Shown piece after piece: positions 25,301 to 35,852 of a stretch of 64,000 nucleotides of DNA. The translations under genes and the position numbers were made by a program. Under the pieces are notes generated by a model, which saw nothing but the letters and a program-made list of their open reading frames with translations, was not told the DNA's origin and did no database searches. The stretch comes from Canna indica. Taxonomy: Eukaryota; Streptophyta; Magnoliopsida; Zingiberales; Cannaceae. The first letter of the stretch is position 1; each line of letters starts with the position of its first letter. The stretch lies in contig CP136897.1 of the NCBI GenBank assembly GCA_034359265.1, positions 19,896,001 to 19,960,000 on the forward strand, in the 5' to 3' direction.

Positions 25301-25472
25301 CAAGAAAGCGTCCGATCGATCTCAACCAAGCATTCAGGAACCGCATAAGCATACAAAAATAGTCAAAGATGGAAGCAGAATACTTGCCAAAGAAGTCACT
25401 ATGCGGCGGTCGAGTGGGAACGCCGGTCGTCGAATTTGCGGTCGTACCCGGAGAAGGAAAAGAGTGTGCCAT
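13303..25472 (-). CDS. Mitochondrial carrier family protein, SAM-carrier-like (At1g74240 type), 9 exons
   Basis: Predicted inner-membrane solute carrier with the tripartite mitochondrial carrier fold. Exons 5' to 3': 25472-25388, 25029-24914, 24817-24760, 22352-22203, 15399-15189, 14804-14759, 14292-14172, 14026-13954, 13540-13303 (1098 nt, 365 aa). Three carrier signatures are present, one per repeat: HPIDTLKTR (48-56), VPCEVVKLR (147-155) and TPMDVIKTR (270-278). The sequence around [27 protein letters not shown] and [10 protein letters not shown] fits the plant group related to S-adenosylmethionine carriers; the true substrate is not shown. Exon 1 must end at a GC donor (GGCAAGT) to give [10 protein letters not shown]; a GT donor 4 nt later with another acceptor is also in frame but drops the conserved VWR. 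Intron 3 (2.4 kb) and intron 4 (6.8 kb) are swollen by transposons. ATG 25472 is the first in-frame ATG. Confidence 0.9.
16363..16426 (+). repeat. Short copy of the LTR-like sequence at 21127-21191
   Basis: About 60 bp (cctaaatgtaaaattgtatg to tattcattctttc) match the start of the LTR-like sequence near 21127-21191 in the same orientation, then diverge. It is probably a truncated LTR or a rearranged fragment. Confidence 0.45.
16777..19794 (+). mobile_element. hAT-superfamily DNA transposon, 3018 bp, with 8-bp target duplication
   Basis: The left end reads AGAGGTGGCAACGGGC and the right end is its inverse (GCCCGTTGCCACCTCC). The element is flanked by GGCAAGGT on both sides (16769-16776 and 19795-19802), the 8-bp duplication of hAT elements. 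The first ~220 and last ~110 bases are rich in GGGCCGGGC words, typical of subterminal repeats. It inserted into a copia gag remnant in intron 4 of the carrier gene. The internal transposase is broken, so it is non-autonomous now. Confidence 0.92.
17254..19272 (+). pseudogene. hAT transposase pseudogene (BED finger plus C-terminal dimerisation domain)
   Basis: The first frame (17254-17595) encodes a BED-type zinc finger: VWEYFEKI, then CKKCQKKF and [10 protein letters not shown] frameshift follows near 17595, and the next block holds [10 protein letters not shown] with the first catalytic Asp. A second frameshift lies near 17960-17990, before [10 protein letters not shown] (second catalytic Asp) and the family-typical [14 protein letters not shown] stop at 18385-18387 breaks the frame. 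About 280 bp (18769-19047) are degenerate before the C-terminal block [15 protein letters not shown]. The gene is ancient enough to be clearly dead. Confidence 0.9.
20900..21117 (+). pseudogene. Ty1/copia RNase H C-terminal remnant
   Basis: Plus-strand translation shows [17 protein letters not shown], then after a frame change [13 protein letters not shown] and [12 protein letters not shown]. This order is characteristic of the end of copia pol. It is followed by a purine-rich tract (gaggtgggag, 21104-21113) and an LTR-like start. It lies opposite in strand to the gag remnant, so at least two elements, or an inversion, are involved. Confidence 0.7.
21114..21310 (+). repeat. Start of a copia LTR
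   Basis: Begins TGTTAATGGACC directly after a polypurine tract, as a 3' LTR would. Its first ~80 bp are repeated at 16363-16426. The right end is unclear because the 21321-21922 MITE lies next to it. Confidence 0.5.
21312..21931. mobile_element. 602-bp MITE with 9-bp target duplication and GAGTCGCGACTC repeats
   Basis: The element 21321-21922 is flanked by GTTTTAAAC (21312-21320 and 21923-21931). The ends share GGTTATCGAATCGC in inverse orientation. Subterminal regions are packed with GATTCG/CGAATC words. Inside, a unit built on the palindrome GAGTCGCGACTC occurs three times (about 21488-21590), followed by cttcaacagag-type repeats. The 157-codon open frame here is repeat-derived, not a gene. 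The 9-bp duplication suggests Mutator-like ancestry. Confidence 0.82.
23270..23745 (+). repeat. Truncated LTR with primer-binding site in carrier intron 3
   Basis: An LTR 3' end (ggggcatgaca, ending 23729) is followed after a few bases by TGGTATCAAAGT (23734-23745). This is one change from the initiator-Met tRNA primer-binding site TGGTATCAGAGC. The left boundary is estimated. No coding sequence follows. Confidence 0.55.
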
Positions 25473-25690
25473 GCGTCCGAGACCTCGTCGGAGAAGACGC
25501 TGGTCTCCCCCTCCCGCTGGCGCGCTCACCGCTCACTTTTTAGGGTTTATTTTTGAAGGTTGCTCTCAAGTCTCAAGGGTTTCAAAATGGGCGCTAATAT
25601 TCTTTAATATTCTTCTAATAAATACTGCGTATAAGGTAAAACTAAAGGCCTCAGGGCATGTCCGGGCCTGGGCCGACACACGGCTCGCCC
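25473..25690 (-). promoter_or_regulatory. Upstream region of the mitochondrial carrier gene
   Basis: The 5' flank of the carrier gene starts GC-rich (25473-25540) and turns mixed. A GTG at 25529 is in frame with the coding exon, but the first ATG is at 25472. No clear TATA box was identified. Confidence 0.35.
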
Positions 25691-25855
25691 CCTAATGATC
25701 GATAACTGAAATTAATTATATATTTCAATTTCGATTGTCGATTATTCGCGGTTGATCGATAATTGGAACCGATAATAATTAATTATTATATATATTAATA
25801 ATTATATATGTTAAGTAATTATATATTAATAATTATATATATATAATTTTATTTT
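25691..25855. repeat. Truncated copy of the gataaccgaaatcg hAT MITE family
   Basis: Words such as gatcgataactgaaattaa, tttcaatttcgattgtcg and ggaaccgataata match the inner part of the MITEs at 34842-35254 and 35334-35805. No terminal TAGGGATGACAA is present, so this is an internal fragment. Confidence 0.55.
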
Positions 25856-25899
25856 TATTTTGGGGCTTATGATTTCTATTTTGTACAAATCCAAGAATA

Positions 25900-28400
25900 T
25901 TGCCTCAGCATATATATAATCACCCAAGTGATTTTTTATTTTTTTTTAACAAAGATAAAAAGTCATAATAGATTATCATACTATGATTTGAATTTTAAAT
26001 CTTTAGACAATATACAAGATGTTGTTACCAACTGTGATTATTTTATTGCCATAACAACAACACCTTCGCCATCTTTCTACAAATCACAATCAATTTTGAG
26101 TCAAACTTCAATAGAAAGGGGACCATTTGAACCGTTTTATTTTTTTCCTTAGATATATAAACCTTCATAAAATTATCAAAATGAGCCGGAACTTGAGTAA
26201 ACAAAACGTTTGATGGGTGCTGCCTAACCTAGTACACAATATCGTTTCATTTTATTCATTTACTCTCGTATTTAAATTCAAAACCTCATTCTTCAAATCA
26301 ATAATTTTGTGCAAGGCATAGAATTGAGATTTCAACTTGTTATTTTTCATTTTTTTCGAATATCCAATTCTCAATTTTTGGGACATTTTTCACAACATCA
26401 TTTTTGAGTTTCAAACTATTTTTTCAAATTTTCATTCTCTAATGCTATTTTTCCTTTTTGATTTTCTTATTTTTCTTATTTCTTTTCAAAAGTCGTGCAT
26501 ATCAATTTTGTCATTCTTCTACTAGTTATTCATATGACATGTTAAGATAATTAGAACAACTACCATCACTATTAGTATCATTATCTAGATTTTTTTAACA
26601 CGACAAGAAGTGAAAGAATCTCATGAGACAAACTTTTAAAGTAACTTTATTGTCGTGTTTAGAGGATGTTTCACTTGATCTGAAGGTGGATATTGAAACA
26701 CTTCCTCTTCTTGGTATTCTTCAATTGTGGACAATTTCTTTTTTTATGTTCATTTTCTCGACAAAAGAAGTACCTTAATTTTCTTTTTATTTTCTTGTGT
26801 GTGCTCCTTTATCTTGTGACATTTTGAGCATCAAAAATCTCGTTCGTAGTAAAGGGATGATCGTTGTTATCATCACATTCATCAAAAGTAGTAAATCCCT
26901 TGGTTTTTGTATAATTAATGTAGCTCATAAATCAAAAGCCTAAGTATAATGCATCACTTTTTCAAAAAAAATATTTGACAATGAACAATATATACAATTC
27001 ATAGCTAGCATTTGCATTTAAATTAAATAAATGTATCTTTTTTTTTAGTCCCAGCATGCATTATCTTTTAGGCTTAACATATTTAATTATTAACCTATTA
27101 TAAACTTCTAAACATTGAGTATTTAAAAAATGTACATTCTATATTTTCAAAGACTAAAGTTTGAACTAACAAACTAGGGGTGTAGAAATCAAATACTCTA
27201 ATACCATATCAGATTAGAGTTCAATGTAGAAGAGATGTTGAAATATCAAGCTATGAACTCACTCTAATACCAATGAGAGGAAATGACATACTAGAGGGGG
27301 TTAATAGTGTGTTCTTAAAAATTAAGCCTAAATTCAATTTATTCGATTCTTGATTAGGGAAATAACAAGTTATATTAAATAAGAGAAAACAATGTAAATC
27401 AATTAAGCATCAACACAAGTAAACAATGCAAACACACTAATTTATAGTGTTTTGGCTTCAAAATAAGCCTATATCCACTACCTAAGCTCCCCACTTGGGA
27501 TTTCAACCAATTCACTATATTATAAGCCATGGGTTTAAGGCTTGGGAACAATAGATGTTAACGGCTGAAAAACTAACCATTGACCCACCGAACAAAGACC
27601 GATTTCACTTCAATCTTTTCAATCTCAGGCATCGTGTGAATGAAATATTAGTTTCTAGTTTGTTATCATCAAAACTAAGATGAAGACCAAGGTTGAAAAT
27701 ATTAGGTCGATAGAACGGGGCGTTGCCTTTAGACCTAGATCCACGGATCACAACCATGCTTGTTCCATTGGATCCACGGGGGAAGAAGAGAAAGATAAAG
27801 CCACAAAAGCATATCCAAAAGCATTTGACTCATTATGGTTTAAAGCTGAATTAGATTGAGTAGCAATCTCGAGAACCATCGGGCTTCCAAAACACGATTC
27901 CTCGTAGTGGCCAACAAGACCACAATTTTTATAAGTAATGGGTTAAAAAAACTCATTTCCCAGAAAACCACACTAGACACCCTACTGGGCACAGGTAAGC
28001 ACAGGTAAATCTATCTCCACACAAGCACATATATAACATCATCTTAGAAGATCAAGAGATTGATTATCAATCGTCAAGACTATTCTAATGTTGTTAGCAA
28101 TCAATGAAACAAATTCAAAATTTCAGAACTCAAGAGGTAAACCTATTAAACAAATCCACAATGATAATATTTCAAACCACGGTCTAAATATTTATTTCCG
28201 ATTAACCAATTTGATAACATCACCTCGTAGAGACCATGGGCCGCCAGTGAGCATAGAGGTTGCCCAATCGACATTAAAAAAATCAAAATATTAAAAAGTC
28301 ATCCTTAACATCAATGACTAATTCCAAAATAGAAGACAATCATAATCTTTAAATCCAACAGTTTAAAATTAAAAAAGGTGGGGGTTTGCCAAAAAATTGC
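25900..28400 (-). repeat. Decayed copia-like element, minus strand
   Basis: Several signs point to one old element. TTGGTATTAGAG-like primer sites read on the minus strand near 27250-27275. An LTR-border-like actagagggggttaatagtg lies at 27290-27310, to the right of those sites. A Lys/Glu-rich minus-strand stretch that might derive from gag spans about 26180-26540. No intact frame remains and the boundaries are approximate. Confidence 0.4.
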
Positions 28401-28499
28401 CTATTAGACTCGTAGCCACACTTGCACCTATACTTTGCACTTAGTAATTGACAGTAATCATAGTTATTAGTTATACACACCATTCACCTCCACTTAGTA

Positions 28500-28990
28500 T
28501 ATCAATAAACTCCACGATAAGTCATTCAATAGTAGAAAATAAAAAAAGTATTTATTATATTCTTTTTGGACTAGACTAGAACTATTGGGTCCGATCGGAT
28601 TAAACCCAGCAGCGCCCCACAACCCAACCCGAGCCAAATCAGACGACTTTACCTGAGGGGCTCCACCCAGCCATACATGGACATCGACGTCCTTCCTTAT
28701 CACAAGGGATACACCATTACACGCCCGCCATCTTCGGGATCAATCTCGACTCATTCTGAGCAATATTCCCGCGAGAGTACCGGACGACATTATCACATCC
28801 ACCTGCAATAAATACAAACACGACATGCCTCAGGTATCCTAAGTTTCATATTCTGTTACCTTCGTCTTGGAGTCTCACTAACTTGAGCATCAGAGTGTCT
28901 TTTGCAGATCCCCTGCCGAGTTGCACATGATCAGGAGAGACACCGAGCTGGGTCGAACTACTCTGATCCTCAATCAAGAATACTTTTTTT
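28500..28990 (+). repeat. Probable gypsy LTR fragment
   Basis: The stretch is GC-richer than its surroundings and contains actaacttgagcatcagagt followed by gtcttttgcag, a word order often found near the end of plant gypsy LTRs. No coding sequence was seen. Confidence 0.4.
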
Positions 28991-29378
28991 GGTGAATTAA
29001 ATTCTTTATCACAAACTTTTCCTCTCTCTTGTATTTAAACAACATAAGACAACCTACAATTCTTTTCTTCCCTCCTCCTTTCTCTTATGTTTTCTTCTAT
29101 TTTTTTTCTCATATTTTATCTTTCTTTCACATTTTTTATTCAAACAAGGCTTTAAGCATCAAAGAGAGATAAAATTGATCCACCCTCAACAAACTATTTT
29201 CTATGGATGGATCATAATTTCTAGTTAAGTGGAAGGATTAACAAGATATTGGCACCATATAGCTCTTAATTCTTGCCGCATCGATCGATAGAGTTGGCTC
29301 CTCCTTGTGAAGACCCTAATGATATTGATCATCCACTTTGCATTTATACTGCCAAATGACCTTTTGGTCAATAGCTTT

Positions 29379-29870
29379 ACACTATGTTTGGTTCGAAGAA
29401 GGGAGGGGAGGGGAGGTAGCTCGGGGTGAGACGAGGGGAGTGGAGGAAAGTATTTTGTATTTGGTTTAATAATGGCAAGGGGAGGGGAGGGAAAAAAAAT
29501 ATTTTTCTCAATCTTGCTTGGTTGGAGAAAGGAGAAGGAGGGAATGAAAGAAGTTTATGTTTATTCCAACAATAACAAGGGGTAAATATGATAAAAGAAA
29601 CTTACAAAAAAATTTGATGTAGCCTCCTCTCCCCTCCAAATCCCTCTATTTTTGAAGGTAAGTTATTTTGGCTATCTTGCCTCCTCTCCAATTATCTCTT
29701 CTTCATTCTTTCCTCCACCTAATAAGAAATATTACCAAACTCATTTGGTAATGTAATGTCTCTCTCCTCCCCTTCCCCCTCACCCTATTGTATTTCTAAA
29801 TTCTTAAAAAAACTCATATATATATCCTCCCCTCCTTTCTCCTCCGAAAACCCCCAACCAAACATAGTGT
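29379..29870. repeat. 492-bp MITE with ACACTATGTTTGGTT termini
   Basis: It starts ACACTATGTTTGGTT and ends with the exact inverse AACCAAACATAGTGT. Purine-rich (gggagggg) sequence follows the left end and the complementary pyrimidine-rich sequence precedes the right end. AGCTTT occurs on both sides but is offset by 2 bp on the right, so the target duplication is unsure. Confidence 0.72.
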
Positions 29871-30987
29871 CGAGCTTTCTGAATGATGAGAATGATATAC
29901 AATCAACATATTAAATTAGTAAACTCAGTTACCTTTAATTTCTCCTAAATTTTAGATTCAATGAAGCCATGATTTTGGCCCATAATTAATTAGATGACTC
30001 ATTTTAATTCCATCTTTTCTTTTATTTCAATTTTTATTCATATCATGTGTAGGAGTTTTACCCTATATATTTGTAGTCCTTGAGGGATTGTAGGAGATAG
30101 ACTTTGGAATATATCTTATCATGAGAGAAGAAGTGGGAAGATTTATTCTACTTGTTATATGTTATTAATCAAAACAAGGTTTATTCTGATAGTATTTATC
30201 CTAATGACACAATCAGCTTTTGAGCATTAATTGCTAAATTTACTAGTCCTTTAAATTTTTTTACTTTTCAGTTTGTATAAGTCAATTGTAAATTGCACAT
30301 CTCCATCTTGCTTTGTTCACAAGCTTTTTCTTGGTGGCTTGTTTGGTAGTTTGTGTGGTTTACAAGTAAAGGCTGAGAGAGATTGGTAGAAATCCCATTT
30401 TGTTCTTGATGTAGAGTGAGGTTTACATGTATTTCTAGTCTGAATATGTCAAACCCAGATACTTGTGAACACTCAGATGTGATGAGTAATTTGACTTGAT
30501 GCCATCTATTTGAATAAGATGGTTGGTATGTGCAGTGCTTGATGAGGAAGGCTTTGCAAGATAACTTCTTGCCATATGAAGTCAATTCATGCAAGTATTT
30601 TGTGCATTTAGCTTGAGGCTAATTTCACTTTGAACAACTTGCTGTGTTCCAAAACTTTGATAAAGATTGATAGACAGTGATTTAATTGCTTTTATTAGTG
30701 AGAGGTTTCATTTTCTATTTATTCAATCTGCTTGTCTTTTCATGAAATGAAATGCTTCTCCAGTTTGCTGCTATCAATTTTGAGGTCATAATTCTCATGC
30801 AGCAATAGTTGAGATGTTAGGGTCAGCTTTTCCAGGGAGAATAGCTTAAACTACTTTGCTTCAAGGATTTATTTGGTTCAGTGCTCCAAGAGGATCTGTA
30901 AGAGGCAGCTCCAAACCTTCTTTTGTTCATTCTGCAACATAACCAGTTTTGCTAGGAAAACTGGAGTTCCGAAAATTAAAATGCTCT
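29871..30987. other. Intergenic sequence, nothing recognised
   Basis: AT-rich. A 108-codon minus-strand open frame (30268-30594) has no recognisable domain and no supporting context. Confidence 0.5.
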
Positions 30988-31500
30988 ACAGTGCACAAAG
31001 CTAATCGCAAGGGCCAACTTAATAATCTTCGGACCCTAGAGATCCCAAATGAGAGAACCCTAGGAGAGTCGCTAACTCCAACTATCGTCCATGTACGATC
31101 CATGCTAGATCTGACCAACTGCTTATCATACCTCCTTTACGTTCTCCACAGTTCATCTTTTTGTCTTAGTAGAGTCTTTCAGTGCATGCTTCGGTCCTCT
31201 TCCTCATTACTTAGAAAAAGTGAGCCACCGGTTTATGTACAAGATACAATCATTACCGTTGGGACAAATTAGACATCCAACCAATAATCACAATGACCCA
31301 ATTGCAAGAGCAGAGCTCTACCAACTAATCTATATCCATGATCCAAGTAGAGTATGCATGAAAGAGACAAATGCTTCTTTTATTTTTTTTCCTTGGTATA
31401 GCCCGATCATCCTTAACTTGAACAAGAGGCCTCGCTAGTGTAAATCATCGCACCTAAGATCCAACCAATTGAAGCGATTCATTCTCCCCGAAAGCAGCAT
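30988..31500 (-). other. Nuclear plastid DNA insertion (NUPT): trnI-GAU 3' end to trnA-UGC intron
   Basis: Read on the minus strand, the order is that of the plastid inverted repeat. It starts with the end of the trnI-GAU intron and its 3' exon (about 31480-31405), then the short spacer. The trnA-UGC 5' exon follows (about 31338-31301, with TAGAGCTCTGCTCTTGCAA), and then about 310 nt of its group II intron. The copy carries many substitutions, and both tRNAs are partial and decayed, so neither is functional. Boundaries are estimated from where similarity stops. Confidence 0.88.
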
Positions 31501-31877
31501 AAAACTATCCTTTGTACTGTGCTCTTCAAGTGTGATCAGAAAGCTCAAAAATGGCTTTTTGTGCTCGTCTTTTCATGTGATGCTCCGTGGAGGAATTGAT
31601 GCAAAGATGATGATGATTCAAATCAAAACATTAATTTAACAGATCTGCGTGAATAAACTGAGATTCCTTTTTTTTTAAAAAAAAAAAAATCTTCATTATA
31701 TTTTCAACAAAAACAAGACTGACAGATCTTTTGTATTGACTTCAATGTAAGTTTTTGACACAATCTTGCCGAGTCCCTTTTACAAGCAAAAAATCGAGCA
31801 CCCCCCACGGCGGGATCACACTGCTCAAACTGCTCAAAATCTCTTGAAATCATCACTTCGCCGGAGCTCATGCAACT
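31501..31877 (-). other. 3' flank of the COBRA-like gene
   Basis: Non-coding sequence downstream of the TAG at 31878-31880. An A/T homopolymer run is at about 31669-31690. No canonical polyadenylation hexamer was identified with confidence. Confidence 0.4.
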
Positions 31878-34202
31878 CTACCATATCACCACCAACAGCA
31901 GGGCGAGCACCGACGCCGTGAAGTTGCAGAGAAGAACTCGAGAGCTCACCGGGGAAGAGTTCGGCAAGAAAGGGTACACATTCGGTGGTGGCAGCATGCA
32001 CTCGTCGCCATTGAAGTACACCTTTCGAGGGAACGCCCATCCTTGATTGAACGTGAAGGCGTCCGCATCCTTCCGGAGGAGCACCTCCGACTGCACGTTC
32101 CCGTAAGCTCCGGCTTCCATGAGCAGATCGTTGTAGTACTTCATGCCGTAGAACATCCCGGTGTCATCTGCAAGCAAGTAGAGGCATGTTTCAGGCTCGT
32201 CCATGGCGGAAAGGGGCTCTTAATTCGAGTGTTTGTGCATAATCTTGAGTACTTACTGATGGATTGGTACGGCACGAGGGGTTTGTAGTCAAAGCTGAAG
32301 ACTTCGGTGACGTTGTTGAGGTTGGGATGTTGGATGACGAGCGTCCACTGGGTGTAGTTCATGCGGTAATTGAAGTTGGTGACGGCGATCTTTACTCGCC
32401 AGTACTCCTTGTAGTTGATCTTTACGTGCCAGTGCACGCGGACGGGGCACATGTGGTGGGTGCACTGCAGAAGTGGGGCGTTGTCCTTCCTCGGCGTGTT
32501 GATCCCCGGCGTGCTCAGTAGTTTGGAGTCGCTTCTGCATCATCATCATCATCGTCATCATCGTGAGAAAACAGAGATGTGAGTAAGAAAGCGACGCAGG
32601 ACGACATACTTGACGCAGTTCTTGTTCTCGCAGCCGCAGGCGCAGGAAGGACAGGGAATGATGGTGTCATTGTAGAAGGAAGAGAAGGAGACGCAGCAAG
32701 ATGGATATTTCGAGGCGAGGAACTGTGAGTACGTGCATGTAACATTCCATGTCACTGCACAGCAGCAGAGATTTCATCAGTTTCCTAATGCCTAAAAGCT
32801 GTTCGATTTAATGCCTCAAAGACATTGCAGAACAAGCTTACTGAGGGCTTGAGTTTTCCTTCGCTTGTCCGGCGTGAGGAACGTGGTGGAAGGGACGACC
32901 TTCGCCGGGCCGCAGGTGTACCCAGGGCCAGGCCCCAGCAAGGTGAAGTTTTTAGGCAGCTTCACCGTCTTGTTCGACGTGCCGGCTTGGCCGACGCTAA
33001 CCTGGAAGGCGGATACTGCAGCGGCAGGGTCCTGGCCGTAGGATGCAACCACACCTCCCTTGCAGCAGTTGGCTATCTGCTGGTTGTAAGGGACGCCGGG
33101 AAGAAGGTCTACCACTGTAGGAGTCTTCTTGCAGCAGTGAGGGATGTTGCCTTTGAACCTGGAGCAGTCTCCCTGTTCTGTGGTCTGAGCACCCACCATG
33201 GACCAGACCACCTCTTTCTTCGCCCATGTCCATCCCAAGGTCCATCCAGGGCTCATTATTTGCCGATACATTTGGAAATTGTTCATCGTCACCACTGCCT
33301 GTGGAGCAAATTACTGTTATGGGCGCTGAGAGATCTTGAAAACAGAGATTTTTGGTTGGTAAGTGCTTACTTTTACTTTCTTTCTTCCTCCCTTCTCATA
33401 AAAAGAATCTTTTTACTTTCTTCCTTGATTTGAATTTACTGTTCTTATTCTATCCATATACTCTGATTCATTACTAATTTAGATTGATAACTGTATCACT
33501 TATGAATCCTTTGAGTAAATTGCCTGTTTATGTTAGTAGCTTAGTTTAGCTAGAAATGAGTATGTTATGGTACCAAGAAGAACACAAAAGAAACATGAAT
33601 TTGCAGAATTAATAACTGGAGGGTTTCATATAAATTATATGGAAAAAATATGAGTTTTATTGTAGTTATGCTTGTGAATCTATTTGCCATTTTCCTTTCT
33701 CTCAAATGAAAAATATAATACATGTTTTTTGTAGTTGTTTAAAGCTCATTTTGAGCACTTGATGAATACTTGTGCTTTTCTTTTGATTTATTTTCTTGAT
33801 GCCAACTATTCAGTAAACATTCCTGATGCACAATTACATAGTAAATTTGAACAAGATTTGATAGTGTTTTATGCTAAAATTTCATAGCGTGTCAATATCA
33901 AGATAAACAAATGGAAGATGACGATTGACGAAAAAAAAACAAAGAGTTTCAGAGAAGAACTTATGAGACACTAACCACATATCCATCAGGAGTCCAGGAC
34001 ATGACATCCCATTTGATGGTAATGTTTCCGGTGGGATCCAATGGATCATAAGCCGCTATTTGATGAATTCAAAGCAAAAACATCAGCACAAGAAATGTTT
34101 AGTTGATCAACCTCAATCAGCTTTAGAACAAAAGCAAAAACCTGCAATGGAAGACATCAGCATAAACAGAAGGATTGACAGAAGAGCTCCTGGAATCCTC
34201 AT
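31878..34202 (-). CDS. COBRA-like GPI-anchored protein, 6 exons
   Basis: Plant COBRA family protein, extracellular and GPI-anchored. Family members guide cellulose deposition and oriented cell expansion. Exons 5' to 3': 34202-34142, 34055-33976, 33298-32842, 32754-32610, 32534-32257, 32167-31878, all GT-AG (1311 nt, 436 aa, normal length). Residues 1-21 form a hydrophobic signal peptide. The family core starts at AYDPLDPTGNITIKWDV (22-38) with DGYVAVVTMNNFQ (43-55). A Cys-rich central region contains CCVS (219-222), the family signature. The C-terminus has NGDECMLPPP, then a small-residue region PNSSPVSS and a final hydrophobic tail (about 418-436), as expected for GPI attachment. An in-frame ATG at 34313 would add 37 charged residues ahead of the signal peptide, so 34202 is preferred. 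Intron 4 holds a short ATC/GTC microsatellite. Confidence 0.95.
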
Positions 34203-34841
34203 AGAACACCAAGAACGCAGCTCAGGGATACTGAAGTCTTCTTTCTCTGCAGAGTTCTTCTTCATCTCCATCCTTAGCAGACACCTCCTCCAACCTGCCA
34301 ACTTTTCCTCCACAGGGGCTTGCCTGATGACTGAAGGAGGGGTTTCTGATCAGTCTTTATGGGCAAGTAGAGCATCCATTGAATCATCACTCACCAACTG
34401 GTTTGTTGGCAATCTTAGAAAAAGCCTTGTATCATTCTCAGCTCCTCTCTTTGCTTTGTTAATTCCTTTCCAGATTTCTTCTACTTTAATTCCTCTGACC
34501 TGAAGCAATGTGTTTGGTGAGGAAGGAAGAAGGGACGCGGGAAATTTGAAGCATACTTCTCAACGATTGTCTGTTTGCTGATTGAGACTTCAAGCATGCC
34601 AAAATCATTAGTTAAGACAAAAAGAAGAGCTAAAAGAACCATCAGCACAAATCAATTATCTCTCTCTTCTTATTTAGTCAAAATATATTTCTTTAAGTGA
34701 GTCATATTAATTCACATGTTCTAATACCATGTTAAGAAATTAGTAGGCCTAACTCCACCCTAAAAACTAGCTAAGGGAAGGACGGTTCAAGCTATTTAAA
34801 GGCTATCTTGACCATATCTTTAAGCAACGTGAGACTTTAAC
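34203..34841 (-). promoter_or_regulatory. Upstream region of the COBRA-like gene
   Basis: 5' flank and presumed 5' UTR and promoter. The first ~300 bp are pyrimidine/purine mixed, then AT-rich. No specific element could be assigned. A 147-codon plus-strand frame here overlaps exon 1 and looks like a shadow. Confidence 0.35.
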
Positions 34842-35262
34842 TAGGGGTGACAATTGAAATCGATTAATCAAACCGCAAAATTTGATTTTGAATAGTGGAT
34901 TTATGGCTCAATTTCGATTAGTAAAATTCAAAAACCGATTAAAATCGTTTCAGTTTCGGTCGGTTCGTGGATAATCGATAACCGAAATCGATAATATATA
35001 ATTATTATATATGTTAAATAATTATATATATTTGAAATTTACTAATCTATTACCCGTTTACTAATCGGTTAACTAGTTAGTAAACGAGTAACCGGTTTCG
35101 GTTATGCGACGAATAATTGATAATGAACTGGTCTCGATTTCGGATACTAGTTTTTGAAACCGAATGATTTCGATTTCAGTTAGCAGGTTTAGAAATCAGT
35201 TTCAGTTTCGGTTAACTACCCAAAGTGCGGTTAACTGAACCGTTGTCATCCCTAACTTTAAC
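34834..35262. mobile_element. 413-bp hAT MITE with perfect 8-bp target duplication
   Basis: The element 34842-35254 is flanked by ACTTTAAC on both sides (34834-34841 and 35255-35262). It starts TAGGGGTGACAAT and ends with the inverse, GTTGTCATCCCTA. The inside is full of aaccgaaatcg/cggtta words. It is non-coding. Confidence 0.88.
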
Positions 35263-35270
35263 ACACATCC

Positions 35271-35852
35271 CCTCACACCCAAGATTGGACATCTGGAGCG
35301 TGTAGTTTGCAACAACACCCTCACACTTAGGATTAGGGATGACAATTGAAATCGGTTAACCGCGGCTAACCGGTTAATCGAATCGCAAAATCCGATTTCG
35401 GATAGTAAAGTGGGGTTCGGTTTCGGTTTCGGTTAGTAAAATAAAAAAACCAATTAAAATTGATTTGGTTTCGGTTATTGGGTCACAGATAACTAGTAAC
35501 CGAAATCGATTATATGTTTCAATTTCGGTTATTGGTTATCCGTTTCGGTTGTTGGTTATCCGTGGTTAACCAATAACCGAAACCGGTAATATTAATTATT
35601 TTAATGATTTTATATATTTTAAAATTTATTTTACTAACCGGTCACCCGTTTACTAACTGGTTAACCAGTTAGTAAATAAGTAACCGATTCTATTCAAACC
35701 CAACAAACACATTTCGGTTTCGGATACTAGTTTTTGAAACCGTCCGATTTCATTTTGGTTCGATTTACCACAAAAATATGGTTAACCGAACCGTTGTCAT
35801 CTCTACACTCTCACGCTCAGGATTGAACATTTGGAGTGTGTAGTTTGCAGGA
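35271..35852. repeat. Second hAT MITE of the same family inside a duplicated flank
   Basis: The MITE runs about 35334-35805 (472 bp), from TAGGGATGACAATTG to the inverse TGTCATCTCTA. No 8-bp duplication is left. A flank of about 45 bp (catctggagcgtgtagtttgc near 35290-35310) recurs after the element near 35830-35848 as catttggagtgtgtagtttgc. Confidence 0.72.

Noticed and set aside
25369..25695. 108-codon plus-strand frame over the carrier first exon
   Set aside because: Antisense shadow of a GC-rich exon with no recognisable domain.
29379..29870. CACTA (En/Spm) element suggested by the terminal CACTA
   Set aside because: The flanking 3 bases do not match (tta and tcg), so the class is left open.
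31220..31438. Functional tRNA-Ala gene
   Set aside because: Only the first exon of a plastid trnA is present, interrupted by its intron start and carrying substitutions.
32825..33433. 202-codon plus-strand frame
   Set aside because: Antisense to COBRA-like exon 3; the minus strand has the conserved product.
34113..34313. Longer COBRA-like N-terminus from ATG 34313
   Set aside because: It would place 37 charged residues before the signal peptide; ATG 34202 gives a normal secretory start.
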